Assembly: GCF_015710975.1 (NCBI RefSeq)
Contig: NZ_CP049783.1
Span: forward strand, 2,952,001 to 3,016,000
Reading direction: 5' to 3'
From: Paenibacillus polymyxa
Lineage (GTDB): Bacteria; Bacillota; Bacilli; Paenibacillales; Paenibacillaceae
DNA: 64,000 nt
A program made the position numbers and the translations under genes. The first letter of the stretch is position 1. Every line of letters starts with the position of its first letter. Positions 26,324-36,506 of this stretch are shown here, piece after piece. Below the pieces are notes generated by a model that saw only the letters and a list, made by a program, of their open reading frames with translations, ran no database searches and had not been told where the DNA came from.

Positions 26324-27475
26324 ATGAACCCATCCTGGCTGGAGTCTATTCTTCATTGGAATGGCGTGACGGTGTTTCTGATCGCCATCGTAGTATTGTC
26401 GTTGATACAGGGGTGGAGGCGAGGGGCCTCCAGATCTGTAGGTGCGCTGTTTAGTCTCATTGTGGATGGCATACTCACTGTGGCGGGTATTTTGTGCTCG
26501 TTCGGGTTAGCCATGTGGCTTTCACCAAAGGTGCAGCAATGGCTGGCAGCTTACATGGAGCATTTGCCACAGCGAAAACTAAGTGGGATTGAGCAATTTT
26601 ATTATACGCTTGTGGCGGGGATAGAGGGGTTTCCGCTGCTGCGGTTTGCCGTATTGTTCATGCTCAGTTATGCTATCGCCCAGTTTATACTGCGTGCCAT
26701 TTATGTGCTGATGGTAGGTGGCAAATCAGATTCCTCTCTCCATGAGCATCCCCAAAAATCGGGCTTTTTCAGCAGGGTGGCAGGGGCCGGCATAGGTACT
26801 CTTATTGGTGGAGCTCGCGCCATGATGATCATAGCCCTGCTGTTCATAGGCGTAAGTCTGTACCCAGACAGCGGGTTTAGCAGCTACGTACAAGCTTCGC
26901 CGATTTATAAGCAAGGTGCGCAATCGGTCATTGAGCCGTTGTCCGGGACTCTGATTAAGGATAAACTCCCTGTATTTACGCAGGCTGTTACCAAGGAATT
27001 GAATGGTATCATGCAGCGCAAATACGAAATAATCGACCGGGACATTCCAAGCGATATCGTTCAGGCAGCGGCCAAGATTACAGAAGGGGCTAGCGGTGAC
27101 GAGCAAAAAGCCAGAGCGTTGTATGAATGGGTAGGCACCCGCATTAGCTATGATTACAGTAAGGTGGAAGCCTATGAGCAACGTGGTGACTGGCATGAAC
27201 AGACTCCCCGAGATACGTTTGATACACGTAAAGGAGTGTGCATTGATTATGCCCGCCTGTACTCAATGATGGCTCGTTCACAGGGACTACAGGTCAAGGT
27301 CGTAACAGGCCTTGGATACAACGGACAGGGAGGATACGGGTCCCATGCCTGGAATGAGGTGTATTTGAGCGGACAGCATCAGTGGGTTCCGTTAGACCCG
27401 ACCTGGGCACAAAGTGGAGACTGGTTTAATCCGCCTGGTTTTGCCCAGACACATATCAAGGATAAAGTGATTTAA
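26324..27475 (+). CDS. CvpA-like membrane domain fused to a transglutaminase-like domain
   Basis: A 383-residue protein. The N-terminal ~185 residues hold about four membrane helices with a GWRRGASRSV loop resembling CvpA/colicin V production proteins. The C-terminal part is a transglutaminase/protease-like fold with an intact triad: Cys306 (TRKGVCIDYARL), His341 (GSHAWNEV) and Asp358 (PLDPTW). AGGAGG precedes ATG 26324; a longer start at 26237 would overlap the upstream gene. The following genes are PBPs, so a role in wall maturation, cutting or cross-linking peptides outside the cell, is a reasonable inference. Confidence 0.88.
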   Translation: MNPSWLESILHWNGVTVFLIAIVVLSLIQGWRRGASRSVGALFSLIVDGILTVAGILCSFGLAMWLSPKVQQWLAAYMEHLPQRKLSGIEQFYYTLVAGIEGFPLLRFAVLFMLSYAIAQFILRAIYVLMVGGKSDSSLHEHPQKSGFFSRVAGAGIGTLIGGARAMMIIALLFIGVSLYPDSGFSSYVQASPIYKQGAQSVIEPLSGTLIKDKLPVFTQAVTKELNGIMQRKYEIIDRDIPSDIVQAAAKITEGASGDEQKARALYEWVGTRISYDYSKVEAYEQRGDWHEQTPRDTFDTRKGVCIDYARLYSMMARSQGLQVKVVTGLGYNGQGGYGSHAWNEVYLSGQHQWVPLDPTWAQSGDWFNPPGFAQTHIKDKVI

Positions 27476-27494
27476 AGGGAGTGGAGAAGAGCAC

Positions 27495-29576
27495 ATGAGA
27501 AAGATAGACAACGAGCAGGGAAAAGACAACGAGTCGTCCGACCGAAAAAGATTCAGCTTCAGAATCAACCTGTTCTTTTTCAGCTCGTTCATTATATTTA
27601 CTGTCATTATCGTAAGACTGGCGATACTTCAATTTGTGGAGGGACCTCAGCTCAAGCAGCAGGAGGCCAGTAATGTTACTAAAAATGTACCACTTACGCC
27701 GATTCGCGGAACGATTTATGATTCAACCGGCCAGAACAGACTGGCGTATTCGACACCTGTACAATCGCTGTATATCACACTCTCCAAGAACTATAGTGAC
27801 AGCTTGGAAGAAAAGCGTAATCCTGATAAAAAGCTGTTGCCTGAGCTGGAGAATATGACACAAAAGCTGGCGAATCGATTTGCTCAATACGGCGATAAAG
27901 ATGAGCCGCAAATGACGGCAGAACAAATTATGGACGCTATGGATCGGAACTATCAACGATTTAGCGGTTTTACGCCGCGTCTGATTAAAACGAATCTTAA
28001 TAAAGATGAAGTTGCCTATTTTATGCAGCATAAGAGTGAGTTTCCAGGCGTAGATGTCGTTGAAGAGACGGTACGTCATTACGATCCTGATACGGTAGCT
28101 GTTCAAGCGGTCGGTTATATTAAAAGTTACAAAAGTGCGCGTGAAACGTTGGATAAATATAAGAATATCCAAAAATCCATGTCAGCTGAAAATGATCCGG
28201 GCCTCATCTATATGGATAACGAATCTGTGGGCTTTGATGGACTGGAATATCAATATCAGGAACAGTTACGAGGGAAAAATGGCTATAAAACGGTTCCGAT
28301 TGATCCGCGCAATATGCCGGAGGGTGTAGATTCTGTTACTCCTCCGCAAAAAGGGGATAATGTCTATTCCACGATTAACAAAGAAATTCAGGTGAAGACT
28401 GAAAATGCCATTATGGATCAATTGAGATGGCTCCACACACACGCTGTATCTGGCAGGACTCATCCTTATGCGAAAACAGGCTTTGCTGTAGCCATGGAAG
28501 TGGATACAGGGAATGTAGTCGCGATGGCCAGCATGCCGGATTATGATGCGAATTATTGGCAGACAGGTACGATTTCAAAAGACAAATATGAAGAAATAAA
28601 ACATGTGTATCAAAACGCTACAATTAAGAACGTTGGCTCAGGCCAATCTGGACAGCACCCAGATTCTACCGTGCTTCTCGGATCAACTATTAAACCGCTG
28701 TCTGTTCTTATTGGATTGGAAGAAGGACTATTTACGACAAATACGTACTATCAAGACACAGGAGCTGCTTATTTCGGACGTAATAATTCCGCACGGGTGC
28801 GGAACTCGTCTGGTCATGTGTACGGTTCAATGGACCCGGCTACCGCTATACGTCATTCCTCTAATGCTTTCATGGTCGATATGGTTGGCAAGCGCCTATA
28901 TAACAAATACAGAAATAATGCTACAGAAGACCAGGGGATAAATGTATGGGACCGTTATATGAAGGAGTTTGGATTAGGTGTTTCCACTGGAGTAGACTTG
29001 CCTGGTGAGTTCCGGGGTTGGCGAGAGTATACGAATAAATCCGAGTCGGTACTTTCTAGACTAGCGTATGCTTCCTTTGGTCAGCAAGGTAAGTATACTC
29101 CAATGCAACTTGCCCAGTACGCAACGATGATTGCTACTAAGGGCAAACGGATGGAGCCGCATTTGGTCAGTCAAATTAAAGATACCAACGGTAATGTGGT
29201 TCAAACGTTTAAGCCGAAGGTGCTGAATGAAGTGAAATTTCCGGATGCTTACTGGAATGAAGTCATACGCGGGATGGCAACAGATGTCAGCGCATTTAAA
29301 GGTTTCCCTTATGACTTTGCTCGCAAAACGGGGACATCACAGCAGAGTGTAGGCAGAGAACTAAAAGATAACGGGGTATTTATCGCCTTTGCACCACGCC
29401 AGAATCCTAAACTTGCAGTAGCAGTTGTCATTCCTGAAGGAGGCTTCGGAGCTTGGAGCGCCGGACCTGTGGCACGTAAAATATTTGATGCTTACGACGA
29501 AGTGTACGGTCTGGACGGTGTTCCAAAGAAAAAGGATGCAGCGACAGCCGATCCTAATACAGCCAAACAGCCATAA
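27495..29576 (+). CDS. Class B penicillin-binding protein (first of a tandem pair)
   Basis: Peptidoglycan DD-transpeptidase of 693 residues: cytoplasmic N-terminus, one membrane helix near residues 25-45, a PBP dimer domain (RGTIYDSTGQNRLAYS), and the transpeptidase domain with SxxK at Ser397 (STIKPLS), SxN at 455-457 (SSN) and KTG at 611 (KTGTSQ). Length and order fit the PBP2/PbpA/PbpH type. It lies 19 bases after the transglutaminase gene and is followed by its own terminator and a close paralogue. The C-terminus is short and polar with no PASTA domain. Confidence 0.94.
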   Translation: MRKIDNEQGKDNESSDRKRFSFRINLFFFSSFIIFTVIIVRLAILQFVEGPQLKQQEASNVTKNVPLTPIRGTIYDSTGQNRLAYSTPVQSLYITLSKNYSDSLEEKRNPDKKLLPELENMTQKLANRFAQYGDKDEPQMTAEQIMDAMDRNYQRFSGFTPRLIKTNLNKDEVAYFMQHKSEFPGVDVVEETVRHYDPDTVAVQAVGYIKSYKSARETLDKYKNIQKSMSAENDPGLIYMDNESVGFDGLEYQYQEQLRGKNGYKTVPIDPRNMPEGVDSVTPPQKGDNVYSTINKEIQVKTENAIMDQLRWLHTHAVSGRTHPYAKTGFAVAMEVDTGNVVAMASMPDYDANYWQTGTISKDKYEEIKHVYQNATIKNVGSGQSGQHPDSTVLLGSTIKPLSVLIGLEEGLFTTNTYYQDTGAAYFGRNNSARVRNSSGHVYGSMDPATAIRHSSNAFMVDMVGKRLYNKYRNNATEDQGINVWDRYMKEFGLGVSTGVDLPGEFRGWREYTNKSESVLSRLAYASFGQQGKYTPMQLAQYATMIATKGKRMEPHLVSQIKDTNGNVVQTFKPKVLNEVKFPDAYWNEVIRGMATDVSAFKGFPYDFARKTGTSQQSVGRELKDNGVFIAFAPRQNPKLAVAVVIPEGGFGAWSAGPVARKIFDAYDEVYGLDGVPKKKDAATADPNTAKQP

Positions 29577-29602
29577 TCATTTTTATACAGATATTATTTC
29601 AG

Positions 29603-29644
29603 GTAAGCTTTTCTTAGCCATTGAGCTGAGGAAAGCTTTTTTGT
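29603..29644 (+). terminator. Terminator between the two PBP genes
   Basis: AAGCTTTTC-TTAG pairs with CTGA-GGAAAGCTT around a short loop, followed by TTTTTTG. Confidence 0.8.
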
Positions 29645-29758
29645 GTTTTTTTATACGTTTTCTTACAAAATTGTCATCTTGGATTTCCTTGTTTCTTGTT
29701 TCAAATATGGTAGGATCAGGAATATGAGACCTATTGGAAGGAGTAATGATCAGCTAAT

Positions 29759-31836
29759 ATGGACAGAGGAAGTTTGGATAAAAAATTTTCATTCAAAAAG
29801 AAAATTGGTGAAGAGGACGAAGAAACGCGAAAACAGCGGACGGTTTTACGAACCAACCTACTGTTTTTTAGTGTTTTTGTGCTGTTTGCCCTGATCATTA
29901 CCAGACTAGCTGTATTGCAGTTTATACAATCAGAGGAGCTGAAGGGCCAGCAGCAATCCATAAATACAAAAAATGTTCCGCTAACCCCGAGTCGCGGTAC
30001 GATTTATGACTCCACGGGTAAGGTTAGACTGGCATATTCGACTCCAATGCAGTCCCTGTATGTGACTTTGCCTAAGGATTATAGCAAGCGTACGGAGAAA
30101 GGTCGCAAGCCGGGGGACAAGCTGCTTCCTGAACTTAATGCTTTTGCTGACAAGCTTGCTAGTAAATTAAACGAGTTGGGTCATAGCGAAGGAGAGCGAC
30201 TTGATGCAAAGGAAATTATACAACGACTTGACCCGGATTATATTCAATATAGGGGATTTACCCCGCGTTTGGTCAAATCCGACCTGAGTCAGAAGGAAAT
30301 TGCTTATTTTCTGGAGCATCGAACAGAGTTTCCAGGTGTAGAGGTCATCGAAGAAAGTGTACGCCATTATGACCCGGATCGGGTCGCAGTCCAAACGATA
30401 GGATATATGTACAAATTTAAAGGAGCCCGAGCGAATCGCTCCAAATATAAAGAGTTGTATGAGGCCAATTCGGAGGTTCTAAGACCGGAACAAGTGTATT
30501 CGGAAAGCGAAACTGTCGGATATGATGGCTTGGAGCTTCAGTATCAAGACGAGTTAAGAGGGGAAAATGGCTATAAAACGGTAGAGGTTAACCCTCGAAG
30601 CATGCCGGAGGGCATTAGATCCATTACACCACCAGCGAAAGGTCATCATCTGTACTCTACCATCAACAAGGAAATTCAACAAAAAACCGAACAGGCGATT
30701 ATGGATCAACTCCGCTGGCTTCGTACCCATGCCGTATCGGGTAAACTTCATCCGGATGCAACTACTGGCTTCGCTGTAGCGATGGAGGTAGAGACCGGAC
30801 ATATCGTAGCAATGGCCAGCATGCCGGACTATGACTCGAATGTATGGAAAACGGGAAGTGCGTCGCCTTCAGTGTATGACGATATTCAGCATAGAATGGG
30901 GAACGGAACGATTAAATCTGTACCTAGTGGAAAAGTGGGTCCGCACCCAGAATCCTCGGTTCTGCTGGGTTCAACCATTAAGCCGCTGACTGTGCTGATC
31001 GGGTTGAAGGAAAATCTGTTTTCGCCTGGACAAACATATCAGGATACAGGAAGTGCGTACTATGGAAAAAATCGCTCCAGCCGAGTCGGTAATTCAGGCG
31101 GACATGTGTATGGCTCACTAACACCTAGTAAAGCAATTGAGGTCTCGTCAAATACGTTCATGGTCGATATGATCGGCAAGCCGCTGTATGCCAAATACGG
31201 AAGTAATGCAGGAATGCATCAGGGAATTGATGTATGGGACAAGTATATGAAGCAATTTGGACTGGGTGTACCGACGGAAGTCGATCTGCCCGGTGAGTGG
31301 GCAGGCAGACTGGAGTACACCAGCAAGCATGAAAGTGCACTGACACGCTTAGTACAGGCATCCTTTGGTCAGCAAGGGAAGTATACAACGATGCAGCTGG
31401 CCCAGTATACGACTGTGCTGGCAAGCAAAGGCAAGCGAGTGCAGCCTCATTTGGTCAGTAAAATTGTGGATGACCAGGGGAATCTCGTACGTGAGTTTAA
31501 GCCGAAGGTGCTGAATGAGGTCGCTTTTTCAGATACGTACTGGAATACTGTGATTCGTGGTATGGCTACCGATGTTAAAGCCTTTAACGGATTTCCCTAT
31601 GACTATGCACGCAAAACGGGAACTTCTCAGCAGGTGGTGGGACGTACGGTTAAAGATAATGGGGTATTTATCGCTTTTGCTCCGCGTCAAAATCCGAAGC
31701 TGGCTGTAGCCGTTATCATCCCGGAGGGGGCTTTGGTGCGACGAGTGCGGGACCGGTTGCGCGTAAAATATTTGATGCGTATGACGAAGTATACGGGCTT
31801 GATGGTAATCCTAAAAAGCCTCTGGTAGCGAAATAA
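29759..31836 (+). pseudogene. Class B penicillin-binding protein (second of the pair), 3' frameshift
   Basis: Paralogue of the preceding PBP along its whole length: membrane helix near residues 40-60, RGTIYDSTGKVRLAYS, active-site STIKPLT, SSNTF and KTGTSQQ, all intact. Near the end the frame leaves the paralogue after AVIIPEGA. Adding one base to the G5 run at 31726-31730 restores GGFGATSAGPVARKIFDAYDE and a stop at 31834-31836, for 692 residues against 693 in the partner. As written, the protein ends at 31828 with an unrelated tail of about 28 residues; the catalytic domain would still be there. Probably a consensus error. Confidence 0.88.
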
Positions 31837-31850
31837 GGACTTGAATACTT

Positions 31851-31879
31851 TTGTGGGCTTCTCTTTTTCATGGTAAAAT
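31851..31879 (+). promoter_or_regulatory. Promoter of the HAD phosphatase gene
   Basis: TTGTGG (31851-31856), 17 bases, TAAAAT (31874-31879) with an extended TG at 31871-31872. Confidence 0.65.
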
Positions 31880-31917
31880 GTCGTTGGACATAAGGGACAA
31901 CAGGAGGAAGAGAGACC

Positions 31918-32667
31918 ATGGGAGAAAACCAATATAAATACAAACTGCTTGCGCTCGACATGGATGGAACTTTACTGAATGATAATCATGAAATAAGCTT
32001 GGAAACAATTAATTGGATTAATAAGGCGATTCAGGAAGGGACTCATGTATGCTTGTCCACCGGACGTGCAGCGATGCATGCTTTGCCTTACGGTCAGCAA
32101 CTCGGTCTGGAGACGCCAATGGTAACTGTAAACGGCAGTGAAGTATGGAAATCACCTCACGAATTGTGGCGCCGCTATTTGCTTGATAAGGAGCTTATTC
32201 GCAAGATGCACCAGATTGCCATAGAAACAGGCTCCTGGTTCTGGGCTTACTCAACCGAGGAGTTATACAACAGAGATCGTTGGCCGGACACATTGGACAC
32301 ACAGGAATGGCTCAAATTCGGTTATAATACGGAAAATGACGAAATTCGCCATCAAATTTTGCTCAAGCTTCAGGAGATGGGGGGACTTGAAATTTCCAAT
32401 TCTTCGATGACGAATCTGGAAATTAATCCGGCCGGTATATCCAAAGCCAGTGGCATCGCTGAAGTGTGCGACCTGCTCGGCATTACCATGGAGCAGGTGG
32501 TTGCCGTAGGTGACAGTCTGAATGACCTGGCTGTGATTCAAGCGGCTGGACTGGGTGTAGCGATGGGGAATGCTCAGGATACGGTAAAAGAAGCCGCTAA
32601 TGTGGTTGTGGCTTCGAATAATGAGGACGGCATTGTAGAAGTGATTCGAGATTATGTACTTGTGTAA
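31918..32667 (+). CDS. Cof-type HAD hydrolase
   Basis: HAD-superfamily phosphatase of subclass IIB, 249 residues. Motif I is LDMDGTLL (nucleophile Asp and acid/base Asp), motif II STGRA, motif III Lys in NPAGISKASGI, and motif IV GDSLNDLAVIQAAG. The cap domain lies between motifs II and III. AGGAGGAAG precedes the ATG. Such enzymes dephosphorylate sugar phosphates or flavin precursors; the substrate cannot be told. Confidence 0.93.
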   Translation: MGENQYKYKLLALDMDGTLLNDNHEISLETINWINKAIQEGTHVCLSTGRAAMHALPYGQQLGLETPMVTVNGSEVWKSPHELWRRYLLDKELIRKMHQIAIETGSWFWAYSTEELYNRDRWPDTLDTQEWLKFGYNTENDEIRHQILLKLQEMGGLEISNSSMTNLEINPAGISKASGIAEVCDLLGITMEQVVAVGDSLNDLAVIQAAGLGVAMGNAQDTVKEAANVVVASNNEDGIVEVIRDYVLV

Positions 32668-32716
32668 TAAAATGATGGTGCACAAGCAAGATGAATAGAC
32701 GAGAAGGAGGAGGCCC

Positions 32717-33196
32717 ATGGACGTTTTAGGTTGGATTGTTGTCATTGTACTGTTCATTGTGGGCATGGCGGGAGCGGTGTATCCCGTATTGCCGGGGGCG
32801 CTCGCCATTTATTTTGCATTTTTTGTATACGGCTGGTTTTTCTCGTTTGCTCAATACAATGCATTGTTTTGGATTATACAAACACTTATCGTCGTTGCCC
32901 TTTTTGTTGCGGATTATGCTGTGAATGCGTGGGGAGTCAAGCGATTTGGCGGCTCGCGTCTGTCAGCGATCCTTAGTACAGTAGGAATCATTATTGGCCC
33001 TTTCGTTATTCCGGCATTCGGTCTGATTTTGGGACCATTTATCGGTGCTGTGCTGGGTGAACTGATTGGCAAAGCCCCGCTGGATCGAGCTATAAAAGTG
33101 GGCTTTGGCTCCGTCTTGGGCCTATTTACTAGCACCGTGATGAAAGTAATTTTGCAGCTTGCCATGATTATTGTATTCTTAATTTGGGTGTTTTAA
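32717..33196 (+). CDS. DUF456 family membrane protein
   Basis: A 159-residue protein, almost all hydrophobic, with about five membrane helices and Gly-rich loops typical of the family (GMAGAVYPVLPGALAIY; GPFIGAVLGELIG). GAAGGAGGAGG precedes the ATG. It resembles B. subtilis YqgC. Gly-zipper-like GxxxG patterns are frequent in the last third. No function is known. Confidence 0.87.
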   Translation: MDVLGWIVVIVLFIVGMAGAVYPVLPGALAIYFAFFVYGWFFSFAQYNALFWIIQTLIVVALFVADYAVNAWGVKRFGGSRLSAILSTVGIIIGPFVIPAFGLILGPFIGAVLGELIGKAPLDRAIKVGFGSVLGLFTSTVMKVILQLAMIIVFLIWVF

Positions 33197-33239
33197 CCTG
33201 AGATTCGTTTATTATGATTTACAGAGACAGAATCGACAT

Positions 33240-33290
33240 GCGGCTCCGCACCGGTGATGGCTCAGGCCATGACTGTTTTTTGCGGAGCTT
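33240..33290 (+). terminator. Terminator after the DUF456 gene
   Basis: CGGCTCCGCA (33241-33250) pairs with TGCGGAGC (with GCTTTT tail) across a long loop. Confidence 0.7.
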
Positions 33291-33329
33291 TTGCATGCAT
33301 GTGAACAGCAAGAAAGAAGGGAACGCATT

Positions 33330-34964
33330 TTGTCCAATAAAGAAACATTCCTTAAAGGTACGCTTATTTTAGCCGCTGCCGCCTTGGTGGCCAGAGTGCT
33401 TGGTCTGGTACAGCGCGTTCCATTGGAGCATTTGCTAGGCTCCGTCGGGAACGCCTCGTTTACCATTGCGAACAACGCTTATTTGATGCTGCTCACGGTC
33501 GCTACGGCCGGCATTCCCAGCACACTGAGCAAAATGGTTTCGGAACGCTACGCACTGGATCGGCCTGCGGAAGCGCGACGTGTGTATCGTGCGGCTTTGA
33601 TATTCGCGGCCGTGGCCGGTGTTATCATTACGGCGCTGCTGTATTTTGGTGCGCCTTATTTTGCCGAGCATGTAGCAGGGGTTCCGCAGTCTGCTTTGGC
33701 TATTCAGGCTTTGGCACCCGCTTTGCTGTTGTTTCCTGCTATTGCCATGATGCGTGGATACTTCCAAGGACGTGGTAATATGACCGCAGGCGGTATTTCA
33801 CAAATTGTGGAGCAGGTCGCACGGGTAGCAACCGCAATTCTGCTCGCCTTTATTATTTTGAAGCTTGGCTATGGAGATCGTGAGGTTGCGGCGGGTGCCT
33901 CCTTTGGGGGTGTCATGGGAAGCCTCGGCGCTCTGGCGGTCATGTTGTATTACACGGTGAAACTGCGTCGTCAGGATCGCCAAGATCGTCAAGAGCAATT
34001 CCAAGAGGAAAGCTCCGCGTTACCGATGATGCGGATTTACAAAGATATTTTTAAGCTCTCTATTCCCATCGTATTGTCGTCTCTGACGGTTCCGGCGGTT
34101 AATTTTATTGATACGTCGATTGTAGTTAGACTGCTGTCTGGACAAGTGGGATTGGATCAGGCGACTACTCAGTTGGGTTATCTAGGCTCTAGGGCACAGA
34201 GTGTGGCAGGTATTCCTCCAATTTTGGCCATTGCACTCAGTCAATCGCTCATTCCGATCATTTCGGCGGCTTTTGCCCGTAAGGATGAACAGCATTTACA
34301 AAATCAGATGACGCTTGCCTTGCGTATCTCTATTTTGACCGGAATGCCGATTGTGTTGGCTTTATGTGTAACTGCATATTCTATTAATGGTCTGTTGTTC
34401 AGCTCGCTTGGAGGCAGCGGAATTATCGCTGTTTTGACACTCGGAACGATCTTCCAGATTACGATGATGACTTCTAATTCGATATTGATCGGTATGGGCA
34501 AGCCGCGTATTTCAATGGTCAATGTGATGGTTGGTATCGTCGTGAAGTTGGCAGCGAGCTGGCTGCTGGCTGGTTGGCTTGGAATTTACGGAATTATTGC
34601 CGCAACCGGATTATGTTTTCTCGTCATTACGTTGCTGAATTTGCGTGTGCTGAAAGGTATTGTTTCCTTCTCAATCATGGGCCGTCGCTGGGCAGGCTTC
34701 CTAACCGCTGTCGTAGTCTCGGGAGCTATCGGGTACGGAGTAAATGAAGCCTGCATTTTGCTGGTACACCTGATGCCTGCGCGTGTAGCCTTCTTGATCG
34801 CGTGCTGTATTGCCGGAGCGGTTGTACTGGTATGCTACTTGGTATTGCTGGTTGTATTGCGCGTATTGCGCAGGGACGAGCTGGGCAACTATCCGCGTAT
34901 GTTGCAGAAGGTATTGCGTCCGTTAATGCGCCTACAGCGTGAGTCCACTGGACAACGAAGCTAA
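33330..34964 (+). CDS. Polysaccharide/lipid-linked oligosaccharide flippase (SpoVB/YtgP type)
   Basis: Polytopic membrane protein of 544 residues with about 14 helices in the MOP exporter superfamily, the group of SpoVB, YtgP and MurJ-like lipid II flippases. Family features are KGTLILAAAALVARVLGLV at the N-terminus, ANNAYLMLLTVATAGIPSTLS, and RGYFQGRGNM. The TTG at 33330 follows AGAAGGG by 8 bases; the ATG at 33291 lacks a site. Given its place near PBP genes it probably moves lipid-linked wall precursors, but SpoVB and YtgP functions cannot be separated here. Confidence 0.88.
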   Translation: MSNKETFLKGTLILAAAALVARVLGLVQRVPLEHLLGSVGNASFTIANNAYLMLLTVATAGIPSTLSKMVSERYALDRPAEARRVYRAALIFAAVAGVIITALLYFGAPYFAEHVAGVPQSALAIQALAPALLLFPAIAMMRGYFQGRGNMTAGGISQIVEQVARVATAILLAFIILKLGYGDREVAAGASFGGVMGSLGALAVMLYYTVKLRRQDRQDRQEQFQEESSALPMMRIYKDIFKLSIPIVLSSLTVPAVNFIDTSIVVRLLSGQVGLDQATTQLGYLGSRAQSVAGIPPILAIALSQSLIPIISAAFARKDEQHLQNQMTLALRISILTGMPIVLALCVTAYSINGLLFSSLGGSGIIAVLTLGTIFQITMMTSNSILIGMGKPRISMVNVMVGIVVKLAASWLLAGWLGIYGIIAATGLCFLVITLLNLRVLKGIVSFSIMGRRWAGFLTAVVVSGAIGYGVNEACILLVHLMPARVAFLIACCIAGAVVLVCYLVLLVVLRVLRRDELGNYPRMLQKVLRPLMRLQRESTGQRS

Positions 34965-34981
34965 AAGAATCCTTCCTCTGT

Positions 34982-36271
34982 TCAATGAAAGGACCTAAAG
35001 CTGTTATGAGCATCACGGGCCATTGCTGTTTTTTGTATGCCGTAGCGATGCTCATGGCGCATAGCAAATAACAGAGGCCGTCTTGGTTCACTGATATGCC
35101 CAAGTGTAGAACCGTCCTGAAACCAGTCATAACGGGGAATCGGATCATAGGCTGTATCTGACCAAACGGCGTTCAGTTCCGGGCTGTACAGACGTTGACT
35201 TGGCGGGAGCCATTCATGTGCTAAAAGCGTTGCACTCTCTTCTGGAGAGCGCAGCGCTTTTTGTTCATTTGGAGTGAACAGTCCCGGCCAATAGTCGCTG
35301 CGAGAACCGGTATGCGGCACACTGGCAGCAAATGCGGATGCCTGATCCAGTACCTGCTGATGGCCAAATAACATAGCGTAGAGACTTTTGCCAAAGCCGA
35401 TCCGCTCGTCCAGATGGCCGAAACGCTCCATGACAAGTCCGGCAAGGCCACCGTTTAGCCCAAGCGGAAATATAACTTGATTGAGCTGAAGCCAGTCATG
35501 CAAATAAAAGCCCGGCTTGTGTGTCACAAATTTTTGAAAATACGGATCTTTCACGACACGTCCTTCAATATAGTTTTGTTCATTAATAATGAGCGCCACC
35601 GTCAAAAGAGAACTATCCCGCCAAGCCCAGAAACGTTCCCAAAAGGGCTTCATGAATGGCGAAACGTGAAAATAAGGTAACAAATGGAAGCAACTTCGTC
35701 CCAAATGACGGCTGTGCATGTAAAGCTGCAACTGTGGATAAGCGTCCTGAAAAATAAGGGCGTTACAGCGCTCAAGTAGTCGATACAGCCACTCCTTTTC
35801 CTGTTCGCCAAACAGGTCGCCAATGAGCTCTCCTTTCAGATCAGTCATATTATAGCCGCCATTACGAGAAACCAGATGGGCCAGTAATGCCCAGTGTAAT
35901 TCCGGGTAGCCACGATAGCATTCAAGGTAAGCGGCAGTGCGCGTGATGTTGCTGCGATTCTCCTGTGCTGTATCGTTCTTGATCCGCTCCAGCAGCTCAC
36001 AGTCTGTTTCGCATAAGGGCATATTAAGAGAAGAGGGACGCGTAGCGGGTCCATTCACCAGCATTAATGCTTCAGCTTCATTCATGGCGGCTTGTGCCGA
36101 ATGATAATCCCACGGCAGATCACGCAAGGGATAGCGTAATTTACGGGATTCGGTCCAAGCCGCACGTTTGCCCTCCCATGCCTCCTCCGCAACACGCGGA
36201 ACGGAACCCAGTAACTTGAGCCCCCCCTGAAGCTGTCGAGATGCCACATGGAGCCATTCGGTGAGAGACAT
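34982..36271 (-). CDS. DUF2515 family protein (YppC-like)
   Basis: A soluble protein of 429 residues. Recognisable stretches are TRTAAYLECYRGYPELHWALL, LVSRNGGYNMTDLKG and KPGFYLHDWLQLNQVIFPLG, as in the DUF2515 family of Bacillales (B. subtilis YppC). ATG 36271 has an AGGAGGT site 9 bases upstream; the frame extends to 36493 but without such a site. It is rich in Trp and Tyr, with no signal peptide. The function is unknown. It converges on the flippase gene with an 18-base gap. Confidence 0.88.
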   Translation of the reverse strand: MSLTEWLHVASRQLQGGLKLLGSVPRVAEEAWEGKRAAWTESRKLRYPLRDLPWDYHSAQAAMNEAEALMLVNGPATRPSSLNMPLCETDCELLERIKNDTAQENRSNITRTAAYLECYRGYPELHWALLAHLVSRNGGYNMTDLKGELIGDLFGEQEKEWLYRLLERCNALIFQDAYPQLQLYMHSRHLGRSCFHLLPYFHVSPFMKPFWERFWAWRDSSLLTVALIINEQNYIEGRVVKDPYFQKFVTHKPGFYLHDWLQLNQVIFPLGLNGGLAGLVMERFGHLDERIGFGKSLYAMLFGHQQVLDQASAFAASVPHTGSRSDYWPGLFTPNEQKALRSPEESATLLAHEWLPPSQRLYSPELNAVWSDTAYDPIPRYDWFQDGSTLGHISEPRRPLLFAMRHEHRYGIQKTAMARDAHNSFRSFH

Positions 36272-36506
36272 GTTTAAATAACCTCCTTTCAAATGCAGGC
36301 ATCCCCGTATTCCACTAAGTATGTTGGGTATGCTGTTAGAATGTCGTCGCTTATGTGGATTCTTAAGTATATCTTTAGTATGCCTCAATGAGAGGGCTTC
36401 CAATCGGCATGTGAGCATAATAGGGGAGTGTGCAAAAGCTTCACTTGGCGTTACAATAGAAATTACAGGATTTCCTGCATAAAAGAAGTTCAAGGAGGAA
36501 GTATGT

